From contig NZ_CANNDS010000003.1 of the NCBI RefSeq assembly GCF_947503415.1, forward strand, positions 62,001 to 126,000: DNA of 64,000 nt. Direction: 5' to 3'. Positions 54,621-63,178 of the stretch are shown here, in pieces. The stretch is from an uncultured Tateyamaria sp. (GTDB lineage: Bacteria > Pseudomonadota > Alphaproteobacteria > Rhodobacterales > Rhodobacteraceae). Position 1 is the stretch's first letter; each line of letters begins with the position of its first letter. Below the pieces are notes generated by a model. That model saw only the letters and a program-made list of their open reading frames with translations. It was not told the DNA's origin and made no database searches. Position numbers and translations under genes: made by a program.

Positions 54621-54634
54621 GGCTGACTTCTGCA

Positions 54635-55477
54635 ATGGCGAAATCCCTTCCTCCGCTCACCTGGTTTCGGGCATTTGAGGCCGCAGCGAGGCATTTGAGT
54701 TTCACGGCCGCCGCATCTGAGATCGGTATGACCCAATCCGCTGTAAGTCAGCAGGTCAAAGCCTTGGAAGCGCGGTTGAATACGGCCCTGTTTGCAAGAC
54801 GACCAAGGGGTCTTGCGCTGACCGATGACGGGCGCAAGCTGTTGCCTCAGGTCGGTGCTGCGTTAGAAACACTTGCCGCAGCAACGGATGTTTTCGACTC
54901 CGGTGCGCGTTCCGATCTGCTTACCGTCGCGGCGTCAGTCAGCGTCGCACAATGGATCATCTCGCCACATCTTGCTGCGTTCAGAGCAAAGCATCCGCAG
55001 ATACGGCTTCGGTTTCTAAGCACGATCTGGCCGGACGATTTTCGAGCGCCGCGTGCGGATGTGGAAATCCGGTTCGGGTCGCACAAGCAAGTCGGGCAAG
55101 GCGCGACCGAGCTGCAACCGAACCGGCTCATTCCGCTGAAAGCGCCAACGCTTGAAGGGGACCTGGAAAGCCTGCCACTGATCGAAGCGGTGGGCACGGC
55201 GGGTGGTTGGGCGATGTGGCGTGATCAGGTGAGTGAGGCTTCGCAGCCTGAGGTGTTTGTCGATTCGTACGGCATGGCGTTACAGCTTGCGATGCAGGGA
55301 AATGGCGTTGCTTTGGTCAGTGAAATCCTCGCCAGTCATGCCCTGCGCACCGGGGTTTTGACGCGTGCGCATGCCGCATCGCTTCCATCTCAAGAAGGCT
55401 ACTTTCTGTGGTGTTCAGACGGCAATTCGAACGCAAAAGCATTCTCCGATTGGGTTATGCGCCTTGAGCATGAATAA
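54635..55477 (+). CDS. LysR-family transcriptional regulator (GcvA-like)
   Basis: 280-residue LysR-type regulator. The N-terminal helix-turn-helix spans residues 20-40 (SFTAAASEIGMTQSAVSQQV) and is followed by KALEARLNTALFAR and the coiled linker; the remaining ~190 residues form the effector domain. Divergent from the DUF1185/hydrolase/oxygenase operon, the classic position for its regulator. The C-terminal region includes DSYGMALQLAMQGNGVALVSE, typical of GcvA-like members. Confidence 0.9.
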   Translation: MAKSLPPLTWFRAFEAAARHLSFTAAASEIGMTQSAVSQQVKALEARLNTALFARRPRGLALTDDGRKLLPQVGAALETLAAATDVFDSGARSDLLTVAASVSVAQWIISPHLAAFRAKHPQIRLRFLSTIWPDDFRAPRADVEIRFGSHKQVGQGATELQPNRLIPLKAPTLEGDLESLPLIEAVGTAGGWAMWRDQVSEASQPEVFVDSYGMALQLAMQGNGVALVSEILASHALRTGVLTRAHAASLPSQEGYFLWCSDGNSNAKAFSDWVMRLEHE

Positions 55478-55798
55478 CTGCCGTTGATACTTTTTCGGCG
55501 TAAATGCGGGCGCGAAAAAACACGACTTATCAGTGGTGACCGATGCGACGTTGAAGCTGAATGATCGAGCCGACTGCGAGCGTATTCGCGTTTTCGAAAC
55601 GCCGGAAAAGCGCGTGACTGACCGCTCTTCGCGCGGCGAAACTAGGGCCGACATACGCGGACAAAGCAGATCGCCCGCAAGCGGTTTTACGCGCACATGG
55701 TTTGACTCAAAAAACCATCGATGGTTGAATTTTCACAGAGTTACGCTGTTTTTCCGTTCGTTTTTTCGCTCCAAGTACTTTCAAAAGGTCATTGGCTC
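55478..55798. other. Noncoding gap before the giant gene
   Basis: 321 bases with no convincing gene. The second half is AT-richer than its surroundings. It contains the perfect palindrome AACCATCGATGGTT at 55713-55726 preceded by an ATGGTTT/AAACCAT inverted pair (55697-55703 and 55712-55718), a likely regulatory patch. The ATG inside the palindrome (55721) is in frame with the giant gene and would add 26 residues of low resemblance to the rest; the ATG at 55799 is preferred. Confidence 0.5.
55713..55726. promoter_or_regulatory. Palindrome upstream of the giant gene
   Basis: AACCATCGATGGTT, 14 bases, perfectly symmetric, 72 bases before the chosen start. A neighbouring ATGGTTT copy allows an alternative hairpin. 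Possibly an operator; no regulator can be tied to it. Confidence 0.4.
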
Positions 55799-58700
55799 AT
55801 GCCGTTCGATCTGGCTTTGGTAGATCTATTCAGGCCCTATATTCTTCGGGGCGAAGCGACTGCTTGGCACGCTGTTCTTTCCGTAATCTACGTCGAAAGC
55901 TACGAAACCGCGACTGGGCCCGGTGGTATGGTCATTCGCGGTGTTGCGCGGTTTTCAGGCGACGTTGATCTGCCCACGTTTGATCCCTCGACAGGGACGC
56001 TGACGGCCGGCGCTGCCAACACCGAAGGCCATCCCCGCAATCAGCCGGACAGATCCGAACCGTGGTTGGACATCACCGACACGCGTGTGGAATTTTCGAT
56101 GACGGTGCCGCGGGTGGCAGGCACAATCATCGCCAATGGTGTTGCCACGGTTTCTGGTGGGAATGCGGCATTCCAACCCCTGCGTGACGTGTTGGATGCG
56201 CTGGACACACCGCCCATCGATCCGCCACCGTCGGATTACCCGAACACAGGCTTTACGTTGGATTTGATCCTTGCCGGGATCGAATTGCGCCCGCCTTTTT
56301 TGCAAGCTGCAGAGATGCGATCCGACGGCTTGCTGATCCCGCATTCGCAACGCTCGGACGTTGTGTTTCACCTGCCAAAGATCAAGCTCCGCCTGACGCA
56401 GGGATCCGACGCAAATGCGCAGGTTCAGGTGTGCCTTTTGTCGCTTGGCGCAACGGGTCTGGACGATCCCGGCGCACTGGCAGCCGCCGAACTGGTGACG
56501 ATGGAGCCGAACCACGCGTTTATCGGGCCCGGTCGGGTGGTCGGGTTTGGTTTCCGGTCTGCGTATCTTGATCTGTCTGACGGTTACACGCCGCCCGAAG
56601 TGCTATCGCAATTTGGCTTCGACGAGGCGTGGACAGGTCTTTACCTGCCCGAGATTCGTATCTTCTTTTCCCCGAATGGGGCCGAGGATTTTGCCGTCAA
56701 CGCCGGCGTGGAGAACCTGCTGATCGGCATCGGCGGCTCCAATGGTGTGACAGGCGACTTCGATGTGGCCGTCATCAATCAGGGCAGCGGCGATCTTGCC
56801 GTGGGCGCGAATTTTTTCACCAGTGACCGGCAAGGCATAGGGATCACGCGAACGGGGCCAGGCACGGCAACTGCTGCATTGCCGGAAACCACCCGGCTTG
56901 CCGTTGATATACGCGGGGGTCGGGCGCCCTACACCGTGACGGTTGATCAGGGCAGCGGTGTGCAAGCCGGTGTTGTGCACGACGTGACGACGCCCGCGAC
57001 GGGTACACGCACAATCACGATCACTGCCAGCGACACCAGTGCGCCGCCCAAGCAGGCGGAGCTTGTCATCACCGCCGCGCGGCGCGCACCGCCTGCCATT
57101 GCGCCGCCACCGGGCGAGCCGCTTGCAGCCATTCTGACAACCACGTCCATTTCGCGCGAAATGCAGTCACTGCCTGCGCCGCCGCTGGTGCTGCTGAACG
57201 ATAACCGTCAGGCGGGCACTGTCCGCGTCAGCTTGGCAGGTGTGACAGTTCCGCCCGGAACCGAGTGGATTGTCGATGGTGGGCCGCCAAGCTTGGGGAC
57301 CAGCGTCGATATCAATGTCGCTGGGGGGCAGAGCCGCAGCATCGAAGCGCGAACGCCGTCGGATTCGATCTCATCCCTGACGGCCTATTTCCGTTTCGAC
57401 ACCCCGCCCAAAAACGATCCGCTCAACTACTCGCGGGCGACCGGCAATATTCGGGATGATCAGGCCCTGATCGCCAGCGAGACGTCGAATTGGAGACCGG
57501 GGGCACAGCCCTTTGATATCGCCCATGCCGGCGTCCTTTCGCGGATCAACCCCAAGGATGTCACCATCACCGGCACTGCCAGTTACGATGGCAACGAAGG
57601 CAAGGCGCAATACAACTGGTTGCTGAGCCAGCGACGCGCCGCAGGTGTGCGGGCGCTGATCGATGACCGTTTTCCGCCTGGCTTTACCGGAGCGGACTCA
57701 CCATCCGGGCCCACCTTTACCGTCAGCTGGCGTGACAACACCTGGAGAACCCAGGGAGAGCCGAACAGGTCACAGTATTGGAGCGCCGAAATAGGCGGGT
57801 TCACCGTAAATTTCCCCGGCGAGGAGATCATCGGAGATGTCCGTCGCCCGGATGTTCCAGACCCGCCACCGCCGCCTGAGGTCACGGACACACCTCCCAG
57901 TGATCCGGCCACTCCGGATTGGTTCCGGTCTGCTCGCCTTAAGGTGCGGATCATCCGTAATCAGTTTGTAGCTCTTGAGCTGTCCGGCCAGATTGATTTC
58001 CAGACGGGTGTCGAAGGCGCGTTGCAACGCGGCGGGGCCGGAGAAACACCAGACGACATCCGGGGCGTCGGCAACAACCCCGCCGATGGCATCACCGATT
58101 TCCTGTTCCTTTATCAAACTGACCCGGCCAGCCAGACGGACGAGGTGAAATTGTACATCGGGGCAGACCCGGCGGACAAAGACGGGTTGGTCATGACGGG
58201 TCAATTGCCAGGTCAGGCGCTGCAGCCCAAGAATTTTGGGCGCGACCTGTTGGGTATGACAACGGTGTTCACACCGCTGTTGTCGGAAATCGCCCCGGCG
58301 AACCCCGCAGACGGAGGTGTCGCACCCATCGTTGCCTCGGCGGCGGTGATCGGCGTCGCAACGGGCTTGGCCACCGCCGGTTTCTTCAATGTTGAGCGGG
58401 TTATCCTGTTCGGTGGTGAAGGTGCATTCCGCAGGCAGGGTGACAATTGGCAGGTGAGCTTCCTCTTTGACGTGGAAACTGCCGTGTCCATGAACTTGTC
58501 GTTTGGCGGAGGGGACCCGCTTCTGGAAATCCCGCGCGATACGCCATTGGCCGTGCGATACAAGGCCATCGGTCTCAGCTTCGGTGAACCTCCGGGCAGC
58601 GGGGGGCGGTTCGAATTCCGTCCCGTCTTTGACAGTTCCAAAGGGTATTCGATTGATGTGTCGGGCCCCGGCGCCATCCGGGTTGCCGATCCGTTGGGCC

Positions 58701-61700
58701 AGATATTGCAAGTTTTGGGCGCTCGCATCGCGCGCACGAACCCATTGAGCTTCGAGATTGATCTGGGCTTTGCCATCGACTTGGGCGTGGTGTCCGTGGA
58801 ACGCGCCCGCGTCCGCATGCCGGTGGATCCGCTTGGTCCGCCTGAGCTGACAGCCTTTGGCGCTGGCCTGAAAGTGCCCGGAGTGCTCGAAGGTTCAGGG
58901 TACATGGAGTTCAACGACGGCGCTGACGGAACCGAGATCAAAGGCGGCATCGATGTGCGCTTGATCCCGGTGAAGATGCGGATCGCGGCTCAGATCGCGA
59001 TTGCGCAAATCCCGGAAAGCGCGGGCGGACCCGCCACCGGTGTTGCCGTCGCCTTGGAAGTCGAACTGCCTGTGGCCATCCCGCTTGCCCAGTCCGGTTT
59101 TGGCATATATGGCTTTGTTGGTCTGTTCGCGATGCATTACGCGCGGGACGAGGATGGGATCACGTCGCTTACGCCTGCGCTTGAATGGCTCAAAAACCGC
59201 GCCAATGGCGACCCCACGAACCTGCAGGCGTGGAAGACCAATGTGGACAGCTGGGCCTTTGGCGTCGGCATTACGCTGGGCACGATGGGCAGCCCGATCA
59301 TCTTCAACGTCAAGGGCATGTTCCTGCTGGAACTGCCGGGCCCTCGGGTCTTGTTGGTGGTCAAGGCAAACCTGTTGGCAGTGCTTCCCGCCCTAAAGGA
59401 CAAGAATGCCGAAGGCACGTTCCTGTGTGTCATCGACCTCGACTTTGGTCGGGGCACGCTGACAATCGGCATTTCCATCGATTTCACAATCGATCCGCTG
59501 GTCGAAATCAAGATTCCGATCGAGGCGTTCTTCAACCTCAAAGATGGCAAGTTCTGGCACGTTTATCTTGGCAGCTTTGCTGGCAGTGACCTGCAGGGGA
59601 ACCCGCTGCCTGGCCCAATTCGTGCATCTATTCTAGGGGCATTCGACGGATCGGGATACGTCATGTTCTCCGGCCATGGCATTCCGAGTTACCAGCCCCC
59701 CGGGAACAATCTGCCCGCACTCAGTCAGGTCAATGGCTTCGGCATCGCCGCCGGTCTCGAAGTGTCGATCATCTGGGGCAACACCTCGATCAACCTGTAC
59801 TTGAAGGTGACCGCCGGGTTTAACGCCATTATCGGCTTCCAGCCGTTCTATGTTGGCGGTCTGCTGTATCTACGCGGGGAGCTGAAGCTGTTCATCATCA
59901 GCCTGTCGGCGTCAGCGGCGTTGTCGGCGCAGGTGGGGGAACGGGCTGACGGCACGCAAGTCAGTCGGATCGACGGAGAGGTTTGTGGCGAGCTGAACCT
60001 CTTTTTCTTCAAGATCAAGGGCTGTGTGGATTTCCACATCGGTGAGGATTCCAAAATTCTGCCGCCGCCACCCGAACTGTACGCGGGTGCTGTTCTGGTC
60101 AGCCGCACACCCGCGCTTGCCGAAGGCACGGGCGTCGACCGCGGGATCGACAGCAAGATTGGCGACATGCCGCGCGGCAGCAGCCAACCTGCCGACAGCG
60201 AGATGCCAGTTGTCCCGATTGATGCGATCCCGGTTCTGAGCCTTGCAATGCCCGCCCTCGACGGTGGCATCACGCCGCTTGGCCAATCACCCGGGGGCAG
60301 CACCGGTGCGCCGTCTGGTGGTTTCATTGCCCGCGGTGATTTTGCGTATCGCTACACGATGACTGAGGTGTCTTTGGAGCGCGTGGGCGAAAGTGACGTT
60401 GTCCATCCCGGTAACACGCCGTCCACGTGGTGGACACTTGAGCCGCCTGACGGTGAGAACCTGACCACGCATCTGTCCCTGCTCAACTGGACGCCGAACC
60501 CTGCACCCAAGGCGTTGGAACGGTCGGAAATCCTCGAAGAAACAATACGAGAGCGTTGGGGTAACGTCTGCAACCCTGCTGCTCCAGCCGCCGCGGTTTT
60601 GTGGACCTTCGCAGATGAACGCCTTGGTCCGTCACCGACGGGTTGGGATTTGACAGGTATCGCATGGCCAGACCCCGAGGACACAACGCGTTCGGCCGAC
60701 GCAGACACGGCCCTGCATGTGCACGAGACGTGGCGGACAAAGGACGCCGAATTGGACCAGTTGCGCGGCATTATCCCGGCAGTGGTCGAAGGTGGCTTGG
60801 TCAACTGTGCGCCTGATCCAAGCGATGACATACCCCAAGTCGGGGACGGTTTCGTCGGGCGCGATATCACTGGCCGCCCAGTTTTCGGAACGGTCAACAC
60901 GGACACCGGAAACGATCTGGAGATAGGGCGGGAAGAACTGGAGCTTAACCTCGATATCGGACGGACGCTTCGCGGGGTAGCGCCCAACCTTTCGTTGGGG
61001 ACAGGCACATTGAACGATGGTCTGACCGCCGCGACCGACAGAGACGTCACAACGCGGGCGTTCACGAACCGGACAAGCCGCTTGGCAGAACGAGCGCTGG
61101 TGGACCGGGCAGTTGTTGGATCGTTTGGATCTTCGCGCAACGTAGACAACCTGACGGCAGAACGACTTGACCTTGGCGAAGCCGCGCGGCGGCTGAAACA
61201 GGGATTGGCCTTGGACCGCAGCATGTTGCTTGGTGTTGCAAATGGCACCGCGCACGCGGCGGCGACGACCCATGTCCCCGGCGGGCCTCCGGGTGATCAG
61301 CCGCAATGCCCAGGCCGCGTACTGGCCTCACCGCTTTGGGACACTGGCGAACCGGTTGTCTTTGGTGACTTGAGCCGCGCCGACGAAGTGGCGGATCGGC
61401 TGGCCGAGCTTGGGGTCAAGCACGGACCCTTGTCGGATGTCATCGAAGTTGACAGCGGCGGTATTGTCGACGGTCACCTGCTGATGTGGGTCAACCGCGG
61501 CTTGCTGAACGATGAGCAGGGGACAGGCCGCGGGTTGATGATTCATTTCCTTGATGACGACGGAAACGTACTGGACGTGCGCCCGGTGCGCGTATCGGAT
61601 CTGCTGTCAATGACCAGCATGCCGCCGCGCTGGGCTGATTTGAACGGACCATGGTTCGAAGACCTGTATCATACGGTTCTGTATGGTCAGTCACGCCTGT

Positions 61701-63169
61701 CGCCCCGCCAACCTGTCTGTGTGAAACTTGAGCCACCCAAGGAGGCGACGCGTTTCCGCATTGGCGTTCTGTATCTCGACGAAAAGCAGGCCAGCCGGTT
61801 CGAGCAGCAGGGGCGGCCATTCTATGTCGGTGCCATCGAACTCACCCGGTTGGGCGAGGTCGAGCGCGAGGATTACGACACCGCCGAAATTCAGAAGGAC
61901 CGCGATGTGGTTCAGGAGTTCCTCGGCCCGATGAGCGCCGATGTCGCCCTGCTGTTCCCAGACTCGGTTTATCGCGTGACATGCCGCAGCGACGTGCGCA
62001 TCCGCGATGACGAAGGTGTCGAAAGCGATGCGGCCGCTCAAACTGCCGAGTACTGGTTCCGCACCGATGCAGACGCGCCGACGCGGCTGGATCCATGGAT
62101 CCTGTGCACCTTGCCGGCAGAGGGCGAAGCGCATGTGTTTGGCCTCGACAACCCGCGCATCGTGTTCGCGACAAATGCCGTCGACCAACTCTTTGCGGCC
62201 TACGGCAAAGAGTTGCGCGTGCGGCTCAAGGCGGCCTCGTTCAAGCAGGTTGAGGAACCGGGCCTTCCGCATCCCGTTCCAATCGATGCGGGCACGCTCG
62301 AGAACGTGCAAGCGCATGTGTTATCGCCATTCGAAGCGGTGCTTCAGGACGTCATCAAGGAAACCGGTCCATGCGTGGATGTTGCTGGCGACCGGGTGCG
62401 CCATTCCATGGTCAAACTGCCGATCCCGCTTGATCCGTACACTGACTACGTGATGGACATCGAATCTGTGGACATCGGCGCACCCGCTGAAACGGTGGGT
62501 GATCGGGTCTACCGTCTGAACTTCTCGACCGGCCAATTCGGACTGACCGAGGACTTTGCAAGAGACGTGCAAGCCACATTGACCGAGGATCGTTTTGTAG
62601 AAGCCGGAGCGCTGCAAGCGATTGGCAATGACCCACGGTTTGCTGGCCGGGAACTCGACAGTATCGTGCCGGGTCAGACATTGCTGACCACCATGGGCCC
62701 CGAACTGGACGAGGAACTGGTGGGCGCGGGCCTTGAGCCAATGGATGTACCGGGCGCGGCCCGTGTGATCGTCTTCTGGGAACAGGCCAATCCGGGTGCC
62801 GATCCACAACCGGCGGCCATTTTGCTGGATGCAAGTGAACCAATGCATCGGACACGGCCATTGCCGCAGGAAGTCACTGAGGAAGATCCCGATGGGATTG
62901 CCACAACCCGCTGGCGGCTTGAGCCGACACCGTGGCTGTCGATCGCGGAAAGTGCTGCCTCCGACAATGTCGTGGACACGATACTGTTTTCGCCAGGTGC
63001 GCAGCGCGCGCTGATCACACTCAAGCCCGGATCACGAGGGCAAAGCCTGCGCATCAACATGGTCCGCAAGGCATTTTCGGAGCCGTACCTTGATGAAGGC
63101 CTTGGCGGCGATGTCGAGTTTGAAATCATTGCAACCGATCTGACCCGCGCACCGTGGGAAGAGGACTAG
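55799..63169 (+). CDS. Giant protein of unknown function (2456 residues)
   Basis: Not recognised as a known named protein. The ATG at 55799 (MPFDLALVDLF) has AAAGG upstream. No signal peptide is visible. By residue: 1-~365 mixed beta region with a Pro-rich patch near 138; ~367-428 Ig-like (RAPYTVTVDQGSG to LVITAARR); ~540-680 region with an OmpA-like motif at 586-625 (TITGTASYDGNEG...LSQRRAAGVRALI); 684-708 Pro-rich linker; one hydrophobic stretch near 844-863; ~975-1420 a long run of amphipathic beta-strands rich in Gly and hydrophobics (weakly like DUF6603, from memory); 1420-2456 acidic C-terminal region. The frame is intact throughout. The next gene starts 9 bases after its stop. Confidence 0.85.
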   Translation: MPFDLALVDLFRPYILRGEATAWHAVLSVIYVESYETATGPGGMVIRGVARFSGDVDLPTFDPSTGTLTAGAANTEGHPRNQPDRSEPWLDITDTRVEFSMTVPRVAGTIIANGVATVSGGNAAFQPLRDVLDALDTPPIDPPPSDYPNTGFTLDLILAGIELRPPFLQAAEMRSDGLLIPHSQRSDVVFHLPKIKLRLTQGSDANAQVQVCLLSLGATGLDDPGALAAAELVTMEPNHAFIGPGRVVGFGFRSAYLDLSDGYTPPEVLSQFGFDEAWTGLYLPEIRIFFSPNGAEDFAVNAGVENLLIGIGGSNGVTGDFDVAVINQGSGDLAVGANFFTSDRQGIGITRTGPGTATAALPETTRLAVDIRGGRAPYTVTVDQGSGVQAGVVHDVTTPATGTRTITITASDTSAPPKQAELVITAARRAPPAIAPPPGEPLAAILTTTSISREMQSLPAPPLVLLNDNRQAGTVRVSLAGVTVPPGTEWIVDGGPPSLGTSVDINVAGGQSRSIEARTPSDSISSLTAYFRFDTPPKNDPLNYSRATGNIRDDQALIASETSNWRPGAQPFDIAHAGVLSRINPKDVTITGTASYDGNEGKAQYNWLLSQRRAAGVRALIDDRFPPGFTGADSPSGPTFTVSWRDNTWRTQGEPNRSQYWSAEIGGFTVNFPGEEIIGDVRRPDVPDPPPPPEVTDTPPSDPATPDWFRSARLKVRIIRNQFVALELSGQIDFQTGVEGALQRGGAGETPDDIRGVGNNPADGITDFLFLYQTDPASQTDEVKLYIGADPADKDGLVMTGQLPGQALQPKNFGRDLLGMTTVFTPLLSEIAPANPADGGVAPIVASAAVIGVATGLATAGFFNVERVILFGGEGAFRRQGDNWQVSFLFDVETAVSMNLSFGGGDPLLEIPRDTPLAVRYKAIGLSFGEPPGSGGRFEFRPVFDSSKGYSIDVSGPGAIRVADPLGQILQVLGARIARTNPLSFEIDLGFAIDLGVVSVERARVRMPVDPLGPPELTAFGAGLKVPGVLEGSGYMEFNDGADGTEIKGGIDVRLIPVKMRIAAQIAIAQIPESAGGPATGVAVALEVELPVAIPLAQSGFGIYGFVGLFAMHYARDEDGITSLTPALEWLKNRANGDPTNLQAWKTNVDSWAFGVGITLGTMGSPIIFNVKGMFLLELPGPRVLLVVKANLLAVLPALKDKNAEGTFLCVIDLDFGRGTLTIGISIDFTIDPLVEIKIPIEAFFNLKDGKFWHVYLGSFAGSDLQGNPLPGPIRASILGAFDGSGYVMFSGHGIPSYQPPGNNLPALSQVNGFGIAAGLEVSIIWGNTSINLYLKVTAGFNAIIGFQPFYVGGLLYLRGELKLFIISLSASAALSAQVGERADGTQVSRIDGEVCGELNLFFFKIKGCVDFHIGEDSKILPPPPELYAGAVLVSRTPALAEGTGVDRGIDSKIGDMPRGSSQPADSEMPVVPIDAIPVLSLAMPALDGGITPLGQSPGGSTGAPSGGFIARGDFAYRYTMTEVSLERVGESDVVHPGNTPSTWWTLEPPDGENLTTHLSLLNWTPNPAPKALERSEILEETIRERWGNVCNPAAPAAAVLWTFADERLGPSPTGWDLTGIAWPDPEDTTRSADADTALHVHETWRTKDAELDQLRGIIPAVVEGGLVNCAPDPSDDIPQVGDGFVGRDITGRPVFGTVNTDTGNDLEIGREELELNLDIGRTLRGVAPNLSLGTGTLNDGLTAATDRDVTTRAFTNRTSRLAERALVDRAVVGSFGSSRNVDNLTAERLDLGEAARRLKQGLALDRSMLLGVANGTAHAAATTHVPGGPPGDQPQCPGRVLASPLWDTGEPVVFGDLSRADEVADRLAELGVKHGPLSDVIEVDSGGIVDGHLLMWVNRGLLNDEQGTGRGLMIHFLDDDGNVLDVRPVRVSDLLSMTSMPPRWADLNGPWFEDLYHTVLYGQSRLSPRQPVCVKLEPPKEATRFRIGVLYLDEKQASRFEQQGRPFYVGAIELTRLGEVEREDYDTAEIQKDRDVVQEFLGPMSADVALLFPDSVYRVTCRSDVRIRDDEGVESDAAAQTAEYWFRTDADAPTRLDPWILCTLPAEGEAHVFGLDNPRIVFATNAVDQLFAAYGKELRVRLKAASFKQVEEPGLPHPVPIDAGTLENVQAHVLSPFEAVLQDVIKETGPCVDVAGDRVRHSMVKLPIPLDPYTDYVMDIESVDIGAPAETVGDRVYRLNFSTGQFGLTEDFARDVQATLTEDRFVEAGALQAIGNDPRFAGRELDSIVPGQTLLTTMGPELDEELVGAGLEPMDVPGAARVIVFWEQANPGADPQPAAILLDASEPMHRTRPLPQEVTEEDPDGIATTRWRLEPTPWLSIAESAASDNVVDTILFSPGAQRALITLKPGSRGQSLRINMVRKAFSEPYLDEGLGGDVEFEIIATDLTRAPWEED

Positions 63170-63178
63170 GAGGGACCG

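Noticed and set aside
55721-55798. Upstream ATG extending the giant protein by 26 residues
   Set aside because: The ATG sits in a palindrome, has no clear ribosome site, and the added residues are Phe/Val-rich and unlike the rest; it also does not form a clear signal peptide.
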